From: Bacteroidota bacterium
GTDB taxonomy: Bacteria > Bacteroidota > Ignavibacteria > Ignavibacteriales > Melioribacteraceae
NCBI GenBank assembly: GCA_023397505.1
Contig: JAEWUC010000007.1
Location: 434,001-498,000, forward strand
Direction: 5' to 3'
Length of the DNA stretch: 64,000 nucleotides
Shown: piece after piece, positions 9,601-17,964 of the stretch
How positions within the stretch are numbered: position 1 is the first letter of the stretch
Layout of the letters: each line of letters begins with the position of its first letter
Notes under the pieces: generated by a model
The model's database searches: none
What the model was told of the DNA's origin: nothing
The model's input: only the letters and a program-made list of their open reading frames with translations
Position numbers and translations under genes: made by a program

Positions 9601-12136
9601 AAATGGTTCTGTGATAAGTAACGCTTCACCGGCAATAACAGTTACAGCCGACAACGTTACAATTACCGGGTTTGTATTTGTGTTTAACGACAATACGATT
9701 CCATACGACGATTATGCTATTGACGTACAAAATAATGCTACAAATATTGTAATCAACCAGTGTAATTTCCAGAATCTTCTTAACGGCGCAACCGGCAATG
9801 GAGTAATTAACCGCGGTACAGGTACAGTTGATGCAAGATATAATTATTGGAATGATGCTACAGGTCCAACAATTGCATCCAACCCGCTCGGTACAGGAAC
9901 TATTGCAACAAATCTTTCAACCGGTACCTTGCTTTATTTTCCATGGTATATTGATGCCGGACGAACAACTTTAATGACAGGCGGAGTTACATTAATTTCT
10001 CCTGCTAATTACTCGGTCGGCGTTTCGGTACTTCCACAATTTACTTGGTCTTCAATTAGCGACGCTGCTTCTTTCGACCTTGAAATTTCCGTTGATGGAA
10101 GTTCATGGACAACTATAATGGATAATGTTTATACAACAACATTTACATTAGCAGAATTTAATCAACTTTCTTCCGGTGTTCTATATTATTGGAGAGTGAG
10201 AATTAACGGCGGTTTGTTGGATGGTGTTTATTCGGCAACAAGAGAATTTACAACCAACAACGGACAAGTTACTATTACAACATATTATCCGTATGGTACA
10301 TCTGCAAGTTTAGCTTGGTATTTATTGCCCGCTTCGGCGAATGTAAAATATGATATTTACTATTCTGTAAATTCAAACATGAGCGGGTACAATGTTATCC
10401 CGGATTTAACTAATACATCTTATACTTTAACAAATTTATTAGCTGGAACACAGTATTATGTTCTAGTAAAAGCTAAAAATAATGCAGGTACAGTAATTAT
10501 AAATTATTCCGACATAGTAACATTTACAACAGAAGGAATTGCTCAACCGAATTTAACATATCCTGTTGCAGGTGCTGTTACTTACTCCAATCCGCCGTAC
10601 TTATACTGGTACGCAGGCAACTATAATTCTTCGGTTGAGTACGAAGTGAAATATTGGACAAATGCCGCAGGCGAACCTGCAGACGGTATCTATGTTGCTC
10701 AAGGTGCATCTCAAGGTTACTTTGAAACAAATTCTGCCGACCAGTATGTTTTGCTGACAGCAGCTTTAACGCCAGGTGTAACTTATAATTGGAAGGTTAG
10801 AACGAAAACAGGAACAATAGCGCCTTTCAGTTATTCTGCATGGTCTTCAACAGAAACATTTATGATTTATAATTCTGTACCTGCAGCAGCGCCAACGCCT
10901 AATTTATCGTGGCCGGTCGGAGGAGCAATATCATATATAAATCCACCATCGCTTTATTGGTACACCGGAACATATACAACAGGCGTGTACTTTGAAGTTG
11001 AATGGTCGAACAATAATTTTTCAACTGTACTTGGTTTTCAATCAAATATTACTGATTTGTTCTACACTTTAAATACAAGTCTATCGCCCGGTACTTATTA
11101 CTGGAGAGTACGTTCTAAAGTTGGAATTGGCGGCACTTATGGAAGCTGGTCTGCAATTGCAACTTTTGTGATTCCTTCATCTGTAAGTTATGTATCGGTT
11201 CCATATCCTACCGAACCGGTAGGGACTACGGTTGTTTCATTAAATCCGACAATGAACTGGTTTGCTGTTACACCACCTGCATTGCAATACAAAGTTAGGA
11301 TATCACCATATTCAAGCACAGATGGTAACGGCAGATTGAACCACGCAACTGCAACCGAAACAGGATGGATTTCATCAACATCTTCGGCATTTAATTCATT
11401 GACATTTTCGCCATCAATTACTTTAGTTGCAGGTGCAACATATTATTGGCAAGTTCAAGCCCGTCTTGCTGCTTCGCCGTTTAGCGAATCAGGCTGGTCG
11501 TATGTAGCATCATTTAACACCGCCGCCGGTTCATTTGCAATAGTTCCTTTAGTTGGTAGTCCCAGCCATGGTCAGCCGATTAACAGTACTTCAGCAATGT
11601 TATCCTGGGTATTACCGCAGCAAAACGAAACACACTTAAAATATGATGTAGAATATTCAAAAGAATCTGATTTCAGCAATTCATTTATTATCAAAGATGT
11701 GAATGAAAAGATAATAAATGTTGAAGGTTTGGAACCGCATTCAACTTATTATTGGAGAGTATTATCAAAGAATTCCAACGGTTCTGCTTCGGCATATTCT
11801 GAAACCGGATCATTTACAACAAGTACTGTAACAGATGTTGAAGAAGAAAAGATTCCGATAGAATTTTCGCTTGAACAAAATTACCCGAACCCGTTTAACC
11901 CTACAACACGCATTTCATATTCTTTGCCGCAGAATTCATTTGTGACTTTGAAAATATATGATATGCTTGGCAGGGAAGTAAGAACGTTAGTTAATCAGAA
12001 CATTAATGCCGGAAAAATCTCTGTAGATTGGAATGGAGATGATAACTTCGGCATGAAAGTATCCAGCGGTGCTTACATTTATAGAATTATCGCTGGTGAT
12101 TTTGTAGCAACAAAGAAAATGTTGTTAATAAAATAA
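6650..12136 (+). CDS. Giant secreted beta-helix/FN3 protein with T9SS sorting domain
   Basis: 1828 residues. A signal peptide (MKKNLTAFALLIFMF...YA, cleavage near A21|Q22) is followed by right-handed parallel beta-helix modules: roughly residues 45-300, 320-600, 625-930 and 945-1100. Each opens with 'AI..A..GD.I.V..G.Y.E...I.K...I.G' and contains N-rich ladders such as ISNNIISDN. The third and fourth close with NWWG- or YNYWND-type caps. Several FN3-like modules (about 1115-1720) repeat 'YP.GGA..Y.NPP.LYWY.G'. The C-terminal ~90 residues carry FSLEQNYPNPFNPTTRISYS and end KKMLLIK, the type IX secretion sorting domain (type A). Beta-helices of this type usually bind or cleave polysaccharides; no catalytic residues could be assigned, so an adhesin or structural surface protein is equally possible. 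It is paralogous to the gene at 12532. Confidence 0.85.
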   Translation: MKKNLTAFALLIFMFINVSYAQTWWYVNDNSTSNDLYTLAIGNNGNAGTQAAPFATINHAISVAAVDDIIVVDAGTYIENVVVNKRLDIRGAQPEHSIIEATNANATPLIFAASGASVQGFTLTHNYTPAELAAWNFNNNGVTFNQGTSASTLSNCTITLNRNGIYLNTTQNNIITNCSITNNRTGINMTGNINGNQISSNTISDNWTIGIVSYAPTNPGSNLTDYSTVIVNGNTFSNNWYSEVLVKDASAYSGTLNVTNNTFTDSPVTYSTSSSASLNEPAFENQKPVALGGTAVKPTEDLPTLRIYNSGSVGLRYDNPKTVLVEAGQSIQSAINFTTDGDIIQIAAGIYDHGVSTLTVNKSLTFIGAGPASSPTTIITSTASRIITLSATGKSFSFQNLMIEGNTSNNGIYAGSSIDINSLSMQDVVLRNCQVGLYLAENYPGGGPLTTTVSSLSFNNVTLTNNKFIGAYIGKTVLSGTITNSTITGNGYSSDLQAAWQKVGLQFVNFDEASVPHVEITNCYFYNNGAGASDIERTGLSMYTAYNALSTNELLTVSASSFVNHHWAVRIKNEYSVGNTATINGTFSGNDLDIWFNSVIGNSSSTTLVRRTFPGIRTVGAGPTYDYNTIQAAINAASSGEIINVSAGLYTETISINKPLTITGAGNTTTIIDGSDNGIVVNVTSNNVNLSGFTVRNSGLTGVEAGIALNGVNGCNISNNIISDNFAGVALVASTSNIISNNILSANYFGVYLGNTTTPSTGNAISGNTITGSIAVVLAPTLNTGDGIYADQNCNNNTYLNNTIQNNGKDGIYFWKSSSNTVTGNTISGNTSQGIQLMGSANNIFTGNSVVNNNDNGFKIRSSGWPEGAYPSFPNTINENNIHDNSNYDVIAEAQVDNVNAEGNWWGSTSPDFANIVSGNVDYSPWLGQQSDDPHDEENPWTWYVNDETDVTEVINNANDEDIVVFINGSYDHITINKPITLIGNGSVISNASPAITVTADNVTITGFVFVFNDNTIPYDDYAIDVQNNATNIVINQCNFQNLLNGATGNGVINRGTGTVDARYNYWNDATGPTIASNPLGTGTIATNLSTGTLLYFPWYIDAGRTTLMTGGVTLISPANYSVGVSVLPQFTWSSISDAASFDLEISVDGSSWTTIMDNVYTTTFTLAEFNQLSSGVLYYWRVRINGGLLDGVYSATREFTTNNGQVTITTYYPYGTSASLAWYLLPASANVKYDIYYSVNSNMSGYNVIPDLTNTSYTLTNLLAGTQYYVLVKAKNNAGTVIINYSDIVTFTTEGIAQPNLTYPVAGAVTYSNPPYLYWYAGNYNSSVEYEVKYWTNAAGEPADGIYVAQGASQGYFETNSADQYVLLTAALTPGVTYNWKVRTKTGTIAPFSYSAWSSTETFMIYNSVPAAAPTPNLSWPVGGAISYINPPSLYWYTGTYTTGVYFEVEWSNNNFSTVLGFQSNITDLFYTLNTSLSPGTYYWRVRSKVGIGGTYGSWSAIATFVIPSSVSYVSVPYPTEPVGTTVVSLNPTMNWFAVTPPALQYKVRISPYSSTDGNGRLNHATATETGWISSTSSAFNSLTFSPSITLVAGATYYWQVQARLAASPFSESGWSYVASFNTAAGSFAIVPLVGSPSHGQPINSTSAMLSWVLPQQNETHLKYDVEYSKESDFSNSFIIKDVNEKIINVEGLEPHSTYYWRVLSKNSNGSASAYSETGSFTTSTVTDVEEEKIPIEFSLEQNYPNPFNPTTRISYSLPQNSFVTLKIYDMLGREVRTLVNQNINAGKISVDWNGDDNFGMKVSSGAYIYRIIAGDFVATKKMLLIK

Positions 12137-12156
12137 TTAATTAAGGAATTGAAAAT

Positions 12157-12180
12157 TGGCGGTCTCATTGCAGACCGCCA
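12157..12180 (+). terminator. Intercistronic hairpin
   Basis: TGGCGGTCT (12157-12165), a six-base loop and AGACCGCCA (12172-12180) form a perfect 9-bp stem without a clear T run. It lies between the beta-helix gene and the 30-residue ORF, so it may stabilise or partly terminate the upstream mRNA. Confidence 0.55.
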
Positions 12181-12201
12181 TATAAAACCGGTGAGGGTAA
12201 T

Positions 12202-12294
12202 ATGAGCAAATTAGGCGCAACAATCTTCGTATTCTGTTTTATCGCCGCAATCGGCTTGGCTTTATATGCTTGTCATCAAGCTTATTTTGGATAA
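12202..12294 (+). CDS. 30-residue membrane microprotein, copy 1
   Basis: The peptide begins MSKLGATIFVF and ends IGLALYACHQAYFG, with one hydrophobic helix throughout. GAGGG lies just upstream of the ATG. A second 30-residue peptide with the same architecture (MGKLGAS... IGLALYACHQAYFA) follows the paralogous giant gene at 16470. The conserved C-terminal block IGLALYACHQAYF is protein-level conservation at third-position-divergent DNA, so the ORF is real. It is too short for usual gene callers. The Cys-His-Gln tail could sit at the membrane face. It is bounded downstream by a terminator. Function is unknown; a role in the membrane linked to the giant secreted protein is inferred only from the repeated gene pairing. 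Confidence 0.8.
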   Translation: MSKLGATIFVFCFIAAIGLALYACHQAYFG

Positions 12295-12330
12295 AACATT
12301 TAGAAAATAATAGATCACATTTTTAAGAAA

Positions 12331-12356
12331 GGCCGCAAATATGCGGTCTTTTTTTC
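12331..12356 (+). terminator. Rho-independent terminator after microprotein 1
   Basis: GGCCGCA (12331-12337) and TGCGGTC (12342-12348) pair around AATA, followed directly by eight T residues. Confidence 0.85.
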
Positions 12357-12395
12357 TCTTTAAAATTAAAATTACTTTAAAAGGACAAAAAATCC

Positions 12396-12425
12396 TTGAC
12401 TTTAAATCATAAATGGATATATTGT
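12396..12425 (+). promoter_or_regulatory. Promoter of the second giant beta-helix gene
   Basis: TTGACT at 12396-12401, 16 bp spacer, TATATTGT at 12418-12425; arrangement parallels 6493-6523. Confidence 0.45.
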
Positions 12426-12531
12426 CCCTCGTGATTTAAGACTTCTTGTCTTATCCACACCAGCCGACAGCCGAAAATAAAGAACTCAGCCGAGAGTTAA
12501 ATAAATTTTCATAAAATCTTAGAGGGTGATT
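12426..12531 (+). promoter_or_regulatory. Structured 5' leader with three AGCCGA boxes, second copy
   Basis: CAGCCGA occurs at 12461-12467, directly repeated at 12468-12474, and again at 12487-12493. The third box forms the loop of a perfect hairpin (AACTC / GAGTT, 12484-12498), leaving AGCCGA exposed. Another small hairpin, AAGAC/GTCTT, lies near 12438. The leader ends in TCTTAGAGGGTG as in the first copy. Confidence 0.5.
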
Positions 12532-15500
12532 ATGAGAAGTAGATTAACTGTTTTGGCTTTACTCATTTTTTGTATTACAAATTTGAGTATTGCACAAACC
12601 TATTATGTAAGTCCTTCCGGCAGCAATTCCGGAATAGGAAGCATTGGCGATCCATGGCTTACAATACAATATGCCATAAATACCGTTAGTCCCGGTTCTA
12701 CTATTCAATTAGCAGACGGTGTTTATAATGAATCGCTTAACATTAATAAATCTAACCTTACTATTGTGGGTAATCCAACCACACCTGCAAATGTAATCAT
12801 TAATGCAGTTGCACCTGGCTTTGGAAGTCCGCTCGCCGGCATTTATGTAACGCAACCCGGAGTAACTTTAGAAGGATTTACGCTAAACGGTTTAGGACAG
12901 GCAACAAATACAAGTCCTCGTTATGGTATACATAACAGCAATGCCGATGGTAATACCTACCAAAATTTAGTTATACAGGATTTTAGCCGTACCGGTTTGA
13001 ATGTAACTGATTCCGATAATCTTTTTTTCAATTACGTTACTGCAGAAAATAATGGGGGAAATGGTTTTGGTTTACGTGATATTACAAATTCATTAATAAG
13101 TAATATTACAACAAACAATAATTTATGGGGCGGTTTAAGAATACAATCGCACAATGGTTCGATTACCGGTATTGTAATTATGGGCACTAACAATTTCCAG
13201 GAAGACGGCTCTGCTCCTCTCTATCTTCACCCGTTTGTTATTGAGCAGGGGAATGTTAATCCAGCCGGCCCTCCAATTCCTATAACTTACGGCTATAGCG
13301 GATTGGTTGATGTGACAATACAAAATACTGATTTTGGCTATACACTCAGCGGTGATGACGACGAAGCGCCTCAATATCAAAGGATACATTTTTATAAAAC
13401 ACTGGAAGATGTATTTGAAGCTGCAGAAGCTCCAATTCCTACATATGCTTTTCATATAACAACAAATCGTTTTATTAGAGATATTTCAACAGGAGAATTA
13501 GTTGTACCTCCTGTGCTTGGCATTGAAGCCGCAATCAATGCTGCCGATCCCGGCGATGTAATTAATGTTGAAGAAGGTACATATCAAGCTTTCACTATTA
13601 ATAAACCTATAACATTAATCGGCGGACCTGGTGCAAAGATTGATCACGGTTCACCTGCTATTACAGTTAATTCAACTGGAGTTACTATTACAGGATTTAC
13701 TTTCGATTTTGATTCACCCGATTATGCGATCGATGTTTTAAACGGTGCCTATAATGTAGATATTAGTCTAAGTAGATTTTTAAATGTTGACGGTATGAAT
13801 ATCGGCAATGGTGTTAGAAATCAAGGTACAGGAATTGTCAATGCAATTAATAATTATTGGAATTCCAATACAGGTCCTACAATCGGCTCAAATCCCGGAG
13901 GTGTTGGCAATACTGCAGCAAATACAGGCGGAGGAACATTAAATTATTCCCCCTGGTATTTATACAGCGGTGCACAACTTGATTCCCCGGCTGATTTGGC
14001 GATTAATGTTTCCATAACTCCAAATTTTCAATGGTCATGGCCGTGGCTTGGTGCTGCTACTTATACAATTGAAATAGCAACCGATGCGGGCTTTACTAAT
14101 TTAGTTTATGGACCTATCCCGGCAACTTCTCCGCATCAATTGCCTTTACTAGATGCTCTTGATAACGGTACGCAATATTATTGGAGAATTACTGCCGACG
14201 ACGGTTTTGATATTTATACTTCAGTAGCAAGTTTTACCACATTAACAGTTCCACCCCCGGTACTTAATTCTCCTGCTAATTATGCTGTAGGAGTTTCGGT
14301 ATTACCGTCATTTTCATGGACTGGTCCTGCAATAACATATGATTTCCAAATTGACGATAACAGTAATTTTAGTTCTCCGGTTGCTACTTACTCGGGTGCA
14401 AATACTACATTCGATTTTCTCCCATACTTATCAACATTAACTCCAGTATTGGCAAACGGTACTTTATATTATTGGAGAGTAAGACGAACAACGGTAGATG
14501 GTACAAGCGCATGGGCGCAAAGAGAATTTACAACTGTTAATTCTGCGGCTCCGGTAATAACAACATTATACCCAAGCGGAAATACATGTAATGTTGCATG
14601 GTATCCTTCTCCTTATGCCGTGGGATTGAAATATTATGTTCTACTTTCGACAAATTCTGACATGACTGGTTATACTATACAGGCTGGCGGACTGACGAAT
14701 ACATATTATACTTTATCCGGGCTAACTGCAGGTACAACATATTATGTTCAAATCGTTTCATATATGGACAGCGGACCGAATGTTTATTATTCTTTCTCAA
14801 CAGTAAATACTTTTACAACACCGGGAGTGCCTCCTGTCTATCTTTCTTATCCAACCGGAGGCGCTACAGTATATTTTAATCCTGCAACTGTTTATTATTA
14901 CACAGGTACATTCTTGCCAGGATTACAATATCAAGTCAGATATTCTGCAAGTTCCTCGGTTGACGGATTTGGAATGTTAAATTCAGGCGCTTCAAATTTG
15001 GCATTAACTTCAAATTTATTTGCTACATTGCCTTTACTTACCGCAGGTACAACTTATTACTGGCAGGTTAGAGCATATGATGGATTTACTTATGGTCAGT
15101 GGTCTTCGGTTGAAAGTTTTGTAATCTACAGTTCAACACCGGCTGCACCAATTATTCCTTATCCCTCATACCCGACAACTGGTTCAATAGTTTATATTAA
15201 TCCGCCTACATTTTATTGGTATCTTGGCACTTATGCAGCCGGACTTGAATTTTATGTTGAATGGGACGATGCTTCGAACTTTTTAACTCCTCTCGGTAAT
15301 TCCGGTTGGATAAGTAATTTATATTTTACATTACCGTCTAACTTGACACCGGGGCAAACATATTATTGGCATGTAAAATCGAGATTGGCAATGGCGCCGT
15401 TTACAGAGTCGTTTTATTCTGCTACACAAACATTCGATATGGCAGCAGCTATAAACGGTGGAGCAGCACAACCTTATCCTGTTAGTCCAACTGGAGGTTT

Positions 15501-16410
15501 TTCAGTCGGAACACCTCTTGCATCAACTGCATTAAGTTGGACTGCATTTTCGGTAGCGACATTGGAATACCAAGTGAGAATTTCACCGTATTCAAATACT
15601 GATGGCGTCGGAATGTTGAATCATCCCACAGCCGTGTCATCCGGATGGATTTCGGGTACAACAACAACTGTTGGAACTATACCGTTTTCATTAACAGCTG
15701 GGGCAACGTATTATTGGCAGGTTAGAAGCAGATTACAGGCAACACCTGCAGTTCTGTCATCGTGGTCGTATGTAACATATTTTGTAACCGCCGCCGGTTC
15801 ATTTGCAATTGTGCCTATGGTTGGAAGTCCCAGCCATGGTCAGCCGATTAACAGTTCGTCAGCAATTTTGTCATGGCGATTGCCGACAGAAAGTGAAACT
15901 CACTTGAAATACGATATTGAATATTCAAAGGATATTGATTTTGGAAATTCAATAAAAGTACAGGATGTGAATGAGACTGTAGTTAATATAACCGGATTAG
16001 AGCCAAAGGCAACTTATTATTGGAGAGTATTATCGAAGAATAAGAATGGTTCTATATCGGATTATTCTGATGTAGGAACTTTCAAAACCGATGCTTCTAT
16101 TACAAGTGTTGAAGATATTGAATCAATACCAACAGAATTTAAATTAGAACAGAATTATCCTAATCCTTTCAATCCGGCTACAAGTATTTCATATTCATTG
16201 CCAAAAAACTCTTTCGTTTCTCTAAAAGTGTACGATATTCTTGGACGTGAAGTGAAAACTCTTGTTAATCAAGAAATGAATGCCGGTTCTTATTCCGTAA
16301 TGTGGAATGGAGAAAATCAATTTGGCGTTAAAGTTGCAAGCGGAACGTACATATATAGTATAATCGCAAGCGATTTTATCCAAACTAGAAAGATGGTTCT
16401 CATAAAATAA
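12532..16410 (+). CDS. Giant secreted beta-helix/FN3 protein with T9SS sorting domain, paralogue 2
   Basis: About 1292 residues from ATG 12532, which has AGAGGG at good spacing; a GTG two codons earlier is less likely. The signal peptide ends near ...TNLSIA|QTYYVS. Two beta-helix modules follow (about residues 25-250 and 320-480; the second shares 'FTINKPITLIGG...NYWNSNTGPTI' with module 4 of the first protein). Then come FN3-like modules to about residue 1190 and the sorting domain with FKLEQNYPNPFNPATSISYS, ending RKMVLIK. The block FAIVP.VGSPSHGQPINS before the sorting domain is almost identical in both proteins, so they arose by duplication, this copy having fewer helix modules. It is exported to the outer membrane surface; ligand unknown. 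Confidence 0.85.
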   Translation: MRSRLTVLALLIFCITNLSIAQTYYVSPSGSNSGIGSIGDPWLTIQYAINTVSPGSTIQLADGVYNESLNINKSNLTIVGNPTTPANVIINAVAPGFGSPLAGIYVTQPGVTLEGFTLNGLGQATNTSPRYGIHNSNADGNTYQNLVIQDFSRTGLNVTDSDNLFFNYVTAENNGGNGFGLRDITNSLISNITTNNNLWGGLRIQSHNGSITGIVIMGTNNFQEDGSAPLYLHPFVIEQGNVNPAGPPIPITYGYSGLVDVTIQNTDFGYTLSGDDDEAPQYQRIHFYKTLEDVFEAAEAPIPTYAFHITTNRFIRDISTGELVVPPVLGIEAAINAADPGDVINVEEGTYQAFTINKPITLIGGPGAKIDHGSPAITVNSTGVTITGFTFDFDSPDYAIDVLNGAYNVDISLSRFLNVDGMNIGNGVRNQGTGIVNAINNYWNSNTGPTIGSNPGGVGNTAANTGGGTLNYSPWYLYSGAQLDSPADLAINVSITPNFQWSWPWLGAATYTIEIATDAGFTNLVYGPIPATSPHQLPLLDALDNGTQYYWRITADDGFDIYTSVASFTTLTVPPPVLNSPANYAVGVSVLPSFSWTGPAITYDFQIDDNSNFSSPVATYSGANTTFDFLPYLSTLTPVLANGTLYYWRVRRTTVDGTSAWAQREFTTVNSAAPVITTLYPSGNTCNVAWYPSPYAVGLKYYVLLSTNSDMTGYTIQAGGLTNTYYTLSGLTAGTTYYVQIVSYMDSGPNVYYSFSTVNTFTTPGVPPVYLSYPTGGATVYFNPATVYYYTGTFLPGLQYQVRYSASSSVDGFGMLNSGASNLALTSNLFATLPLLTAGTTYYWQVRAYDGFTYGQWSSVESFVIYSSTPAAPIIPYPSYPTTGSIVYINPPTFYWYLGTYAAGLEFYVEWDDASNFLTPLGNSGWISNLYFTLPSNLTPGQTYYWHVKSRLAMAPFTESFYSATQTFDMAAAINGGAAQPYPVSPTGGFSVGTPLASTALSWTAFSVATLEYQVRISPYSNTDGVGMLNHPTAVSSGWISGTTTTVGTIPFSLTAGATYYWQVRSRLQATPAVLSSWSYVTYFVTAAGSFAIVPMVGSPSHGQPINSSSAILSWRLPTESETHLKYDIEYSKDIDFGNSIKVQDVNETVVNITGLEPKATYYWRVLSKNKNGSISDYSDVGTFKTDASITSVEDIESIPTEFKLEQNYPNPFNPATSISYSLPKNSFVSLKVYDILGREVKTLVNQEMNAGSYSVMWNGENQFGVKVASGTYIYSIIASDFIQTRKMVLIK

Positions 16411-16469
16411 ATTGAGAATAAAATTAGTTGATTACAAAAAATTGAAAAGATAAAAGGGGATAATTAAAA

Positions 16470-16562
16470 ATGGGAAAATTGGGAGCTTCTTTATTTGTGC
16501 TTGTGATGCTTGCTGTTATCGGCTTAGCTCTTTACGCATGTCATCAAGCTTATTTTGCATAG
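16470..16562 (+). CDS. 30-residue membrane microprotein, copy 2
   Basis: The peptide begins MGKLGASLFVLVML and ends IGLALYACHQAYFA. It has the same length as copy 1 at 12202 and identical residues in the block IGLALYACHQAYF. A ribosome binding site AAAAGGGGA lies upstream. It starts 59 bp after the stop of the giant beta-helix gene with no intervening hairpin, so cotranscription is likely, and a terminator follows. One transmembrane helix covers most of it. Function unknown. Confidence 0.8.
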   Translation: MGKLGASLFVLVMLAVIGLALYACHQAYFA

Positions 16563-16575
16563 AAAATTTGATGAG

Positions 16576-16616
16576 AGGTTAGAATATCAATCTAACCTTT
16601 CATTTTTATTTATTTT
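16576..16616 (+). terminator. Terminator after microprotein 2
   Basis: AGGTTAGA (16576-16583) and TCTAACCT (16591-16598) form an 8-bp stem, followed by a T-rich run. Confidence 0.8.
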
Positions 16617-16641
16617 GAGATATTTATATTATTATTAAAAA

Positions 16642-16674
16642 TTGTTAACCGTTTCAGTCTGTTGAATAATTTTG
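16642..16674 (+). promoter_or_regulatory. Bacteroidota-like promoter of a possible short transcript
   Basis: TTG at 16642-16644, 22 bp, TAATTTTG at 16667-16674. The spacer is slightly long. It would drive a transcript ending at the hairpin 16819-16843. Confidence 0.4.
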
Positions 16675-16693
16675 CATTCCGACTATTAAGAAA

Positions 16694-16798
16694 ATGATAA
16701 AATTCAGGATGTCAATTATTCTTCTTTCATTGGAGTATGTTCTAATGATATTATATTATTCGCAGTACATCATGAGTTTTTTGCTTAATGTAGTCTAA
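16694..16798 (+). CDS. Possible 34-residue hydrophobic peptide
   Basis: An ORF beginning MIKFRMSIILLSLEYVL and ending MSFLLNVV lies between a plausible promoter (16642-16674) and a strong terminator (16819-16850), so the unit of about 170 nt could encode a membrane peptide. No convincing ribosome binding site precedes the ATG, and no second copy is visible here, so it may instead be an untranslated small RNA or chance. Confidence 0.25.
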   Translation: MIKFRMSIILLSLEYVLMILYYSQYIMSFLLNVV

Positions 16799-16818
16799 TT
16801 ATATTTACTTATTTTTGG

Positions 16819-16850
16819 AAAGGTCAACGTTATGTTGACCTTTCTTTTTA
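16819..16850 (+). terminator. Strong terminator just before the epimerase gene
   Basis: AAAGGTCAAC (16819-16828) and GTTGACCTTT (16834-16843) form a perfect 10-bp stem followed by CTTTTTAT. It ends only 10-18 bp before the next start codon. Confidence 0.8.
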
Positions 16851-16860
16851 TAATATACGC

Positions 16861-17892
16861 ATGAAAATTTCTTATATAAAATACTCGCTGAAATTAAAGC
16901 ACCGGTTTACAATTTCGCATTCTTCAAGGACAGAAACTCCAATTGTGCTTGTAAAAGTTGAGCAGAATGGTATTACAGGTTTTGGCGAAGCATCTTTGCC
17001 GCCGTATTTAAAGGAAACGCAAGACTCTGTTTGTGAATTTCTATCAGAAATTAAACTTAGAGATATTCATTCTGTTGAAGATCTGACTGAACTTAACATG
17101 GAAATAAAATCATTATCACAAAATGATTGTGCTGCAAAAGCTGCTGTGAATATTGCGTTGAATGATTTGTTAGGGAAAATATTTGGAATACCTGTATATA
17201 AATTATACGGAATAAAAAATAGAATTGAACCTGCTTTTACTTCGTTTACAATCGGGATTGATGATGAAAAAACTTTACGTGAAAAAATAGGCGAAGCGAA
17301 GGATTATAAAATCCTAAAAATAAAACTTGGTACTGAAAATGATGAGCAAATAATAAAAGTAATTAGAGAAGAAACCGGTAAACCTTTATACATCGATGCC
17401 AACCAAGGTTGGAAAGATAAAAATAGAGCTTATGAAATGATTGAATTCTTAAATGAACAAAATGTTCTGTTCATTGAACAACCGATGCCCGTTAATTTAT
17501 TAGATGACGCAAGATGGCTAAAAGAAAAATCATTATTACCGATAATTGCAGACGAAGCTTTTCAAACTTATGATGATCTCGAAAAAATCAAAGATTCGTA
17601 TCACGGGATTAATATTAAACTGATGAAATGCGGTGGTATAAACGAGGCATTGAAAATAATTCAAAACGCAAAGTTGCTTGACTTAAAAATTATGTTGGGT
17701 TGCATGACGGAAACATCATGCGCTATTTCCGCGGCAGCGCAAATAGCCCCGCTTGCAGATTATCTGGATCTCGACGGCAATCTCTTAATCAGCAATGATC
17801 CTTTTGAAAGGGATTCAAGTAAAAACGGAATAATAGAATTTACAGATTTACCGGGACTTGGAATATCGGAGAAGGAAGTAATATTTAAATAA
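16861..17892 (+). CDS. Dipeptide epimerase (L-Ala-D/L-Glu type), enolase superfamily
   Basis: A 343-residue member of the muconate-lactonizing subgroup of the enolase superfamily. Motifs visible: KIKLGT (the KxK general base pair), IDANQGW (first metal Asp), FIEQPMP (Glu ligand), IIADEAF (third ligand) and NIKLMKCGGI (second catalytic Lys). In characterised relatives these residues epimerise L-Ala-D-Glu to L-Ala-L-Glu during murein peptide recycling; some relatives act on other dipeptides. The start codon follows a terminator by 17 bp, with TATAAT (16849-16854) six bases upstream and no ribosome binding site. The mRNA might therefore be leaderless, or the gene may be expressed by read-through. 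Specificity for Ala-Glu is inferred. Confidence 0.85.
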   Translation: MKISYIKYSLKLKHRFTISHSSRTETPIVLVKVEQNGITGFGEASLPPYLKETQDSVCEFLSEIKLRDIHSVEDLTELNMEIKSLSQNDCAAKAAVNIALNDLLGKIFGIPVYKLYGIKNRIEPAFTSFTIGIDDEKTLREKIGEAKDYKILKIKLGTENDEQIIKVIREETGKPLYIDANQGWKDKNRAYEMIEFLNEQNVLFIEQPMPVNLLDDARWLKEKSLLPIIADEAFQTYDDLEKIKDSYHGINIKLMKCGGINEALKIIQNAKLLDLKIMLGCMTETSCAISAAAQIAPLADYLDLDGNLLISNDPFERDSSKNGIIEFTDLPGLGISEKEVIFK

Positions 17893-17933
17893 CAATTCTA
17901 AAATCATACATTTAATTTCATATAGCATTTAAT

Positions 17934-17941
17934 TATATTTG
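17934..17941 (+). promoter_or_regulatory. TATATTTG promoter element before the fatty-acid hydroxylase gene
   Basis: TATATTTG matches the Bacteroidota -7 element TAnnTTTG and lies 23 bp upstream of the ATG; no clear TTG partner is seen at -33. Confidence 0.35.
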
Positions 17942-17964
17942 GCGCGGTTTTTTGAGGGAGCGTT

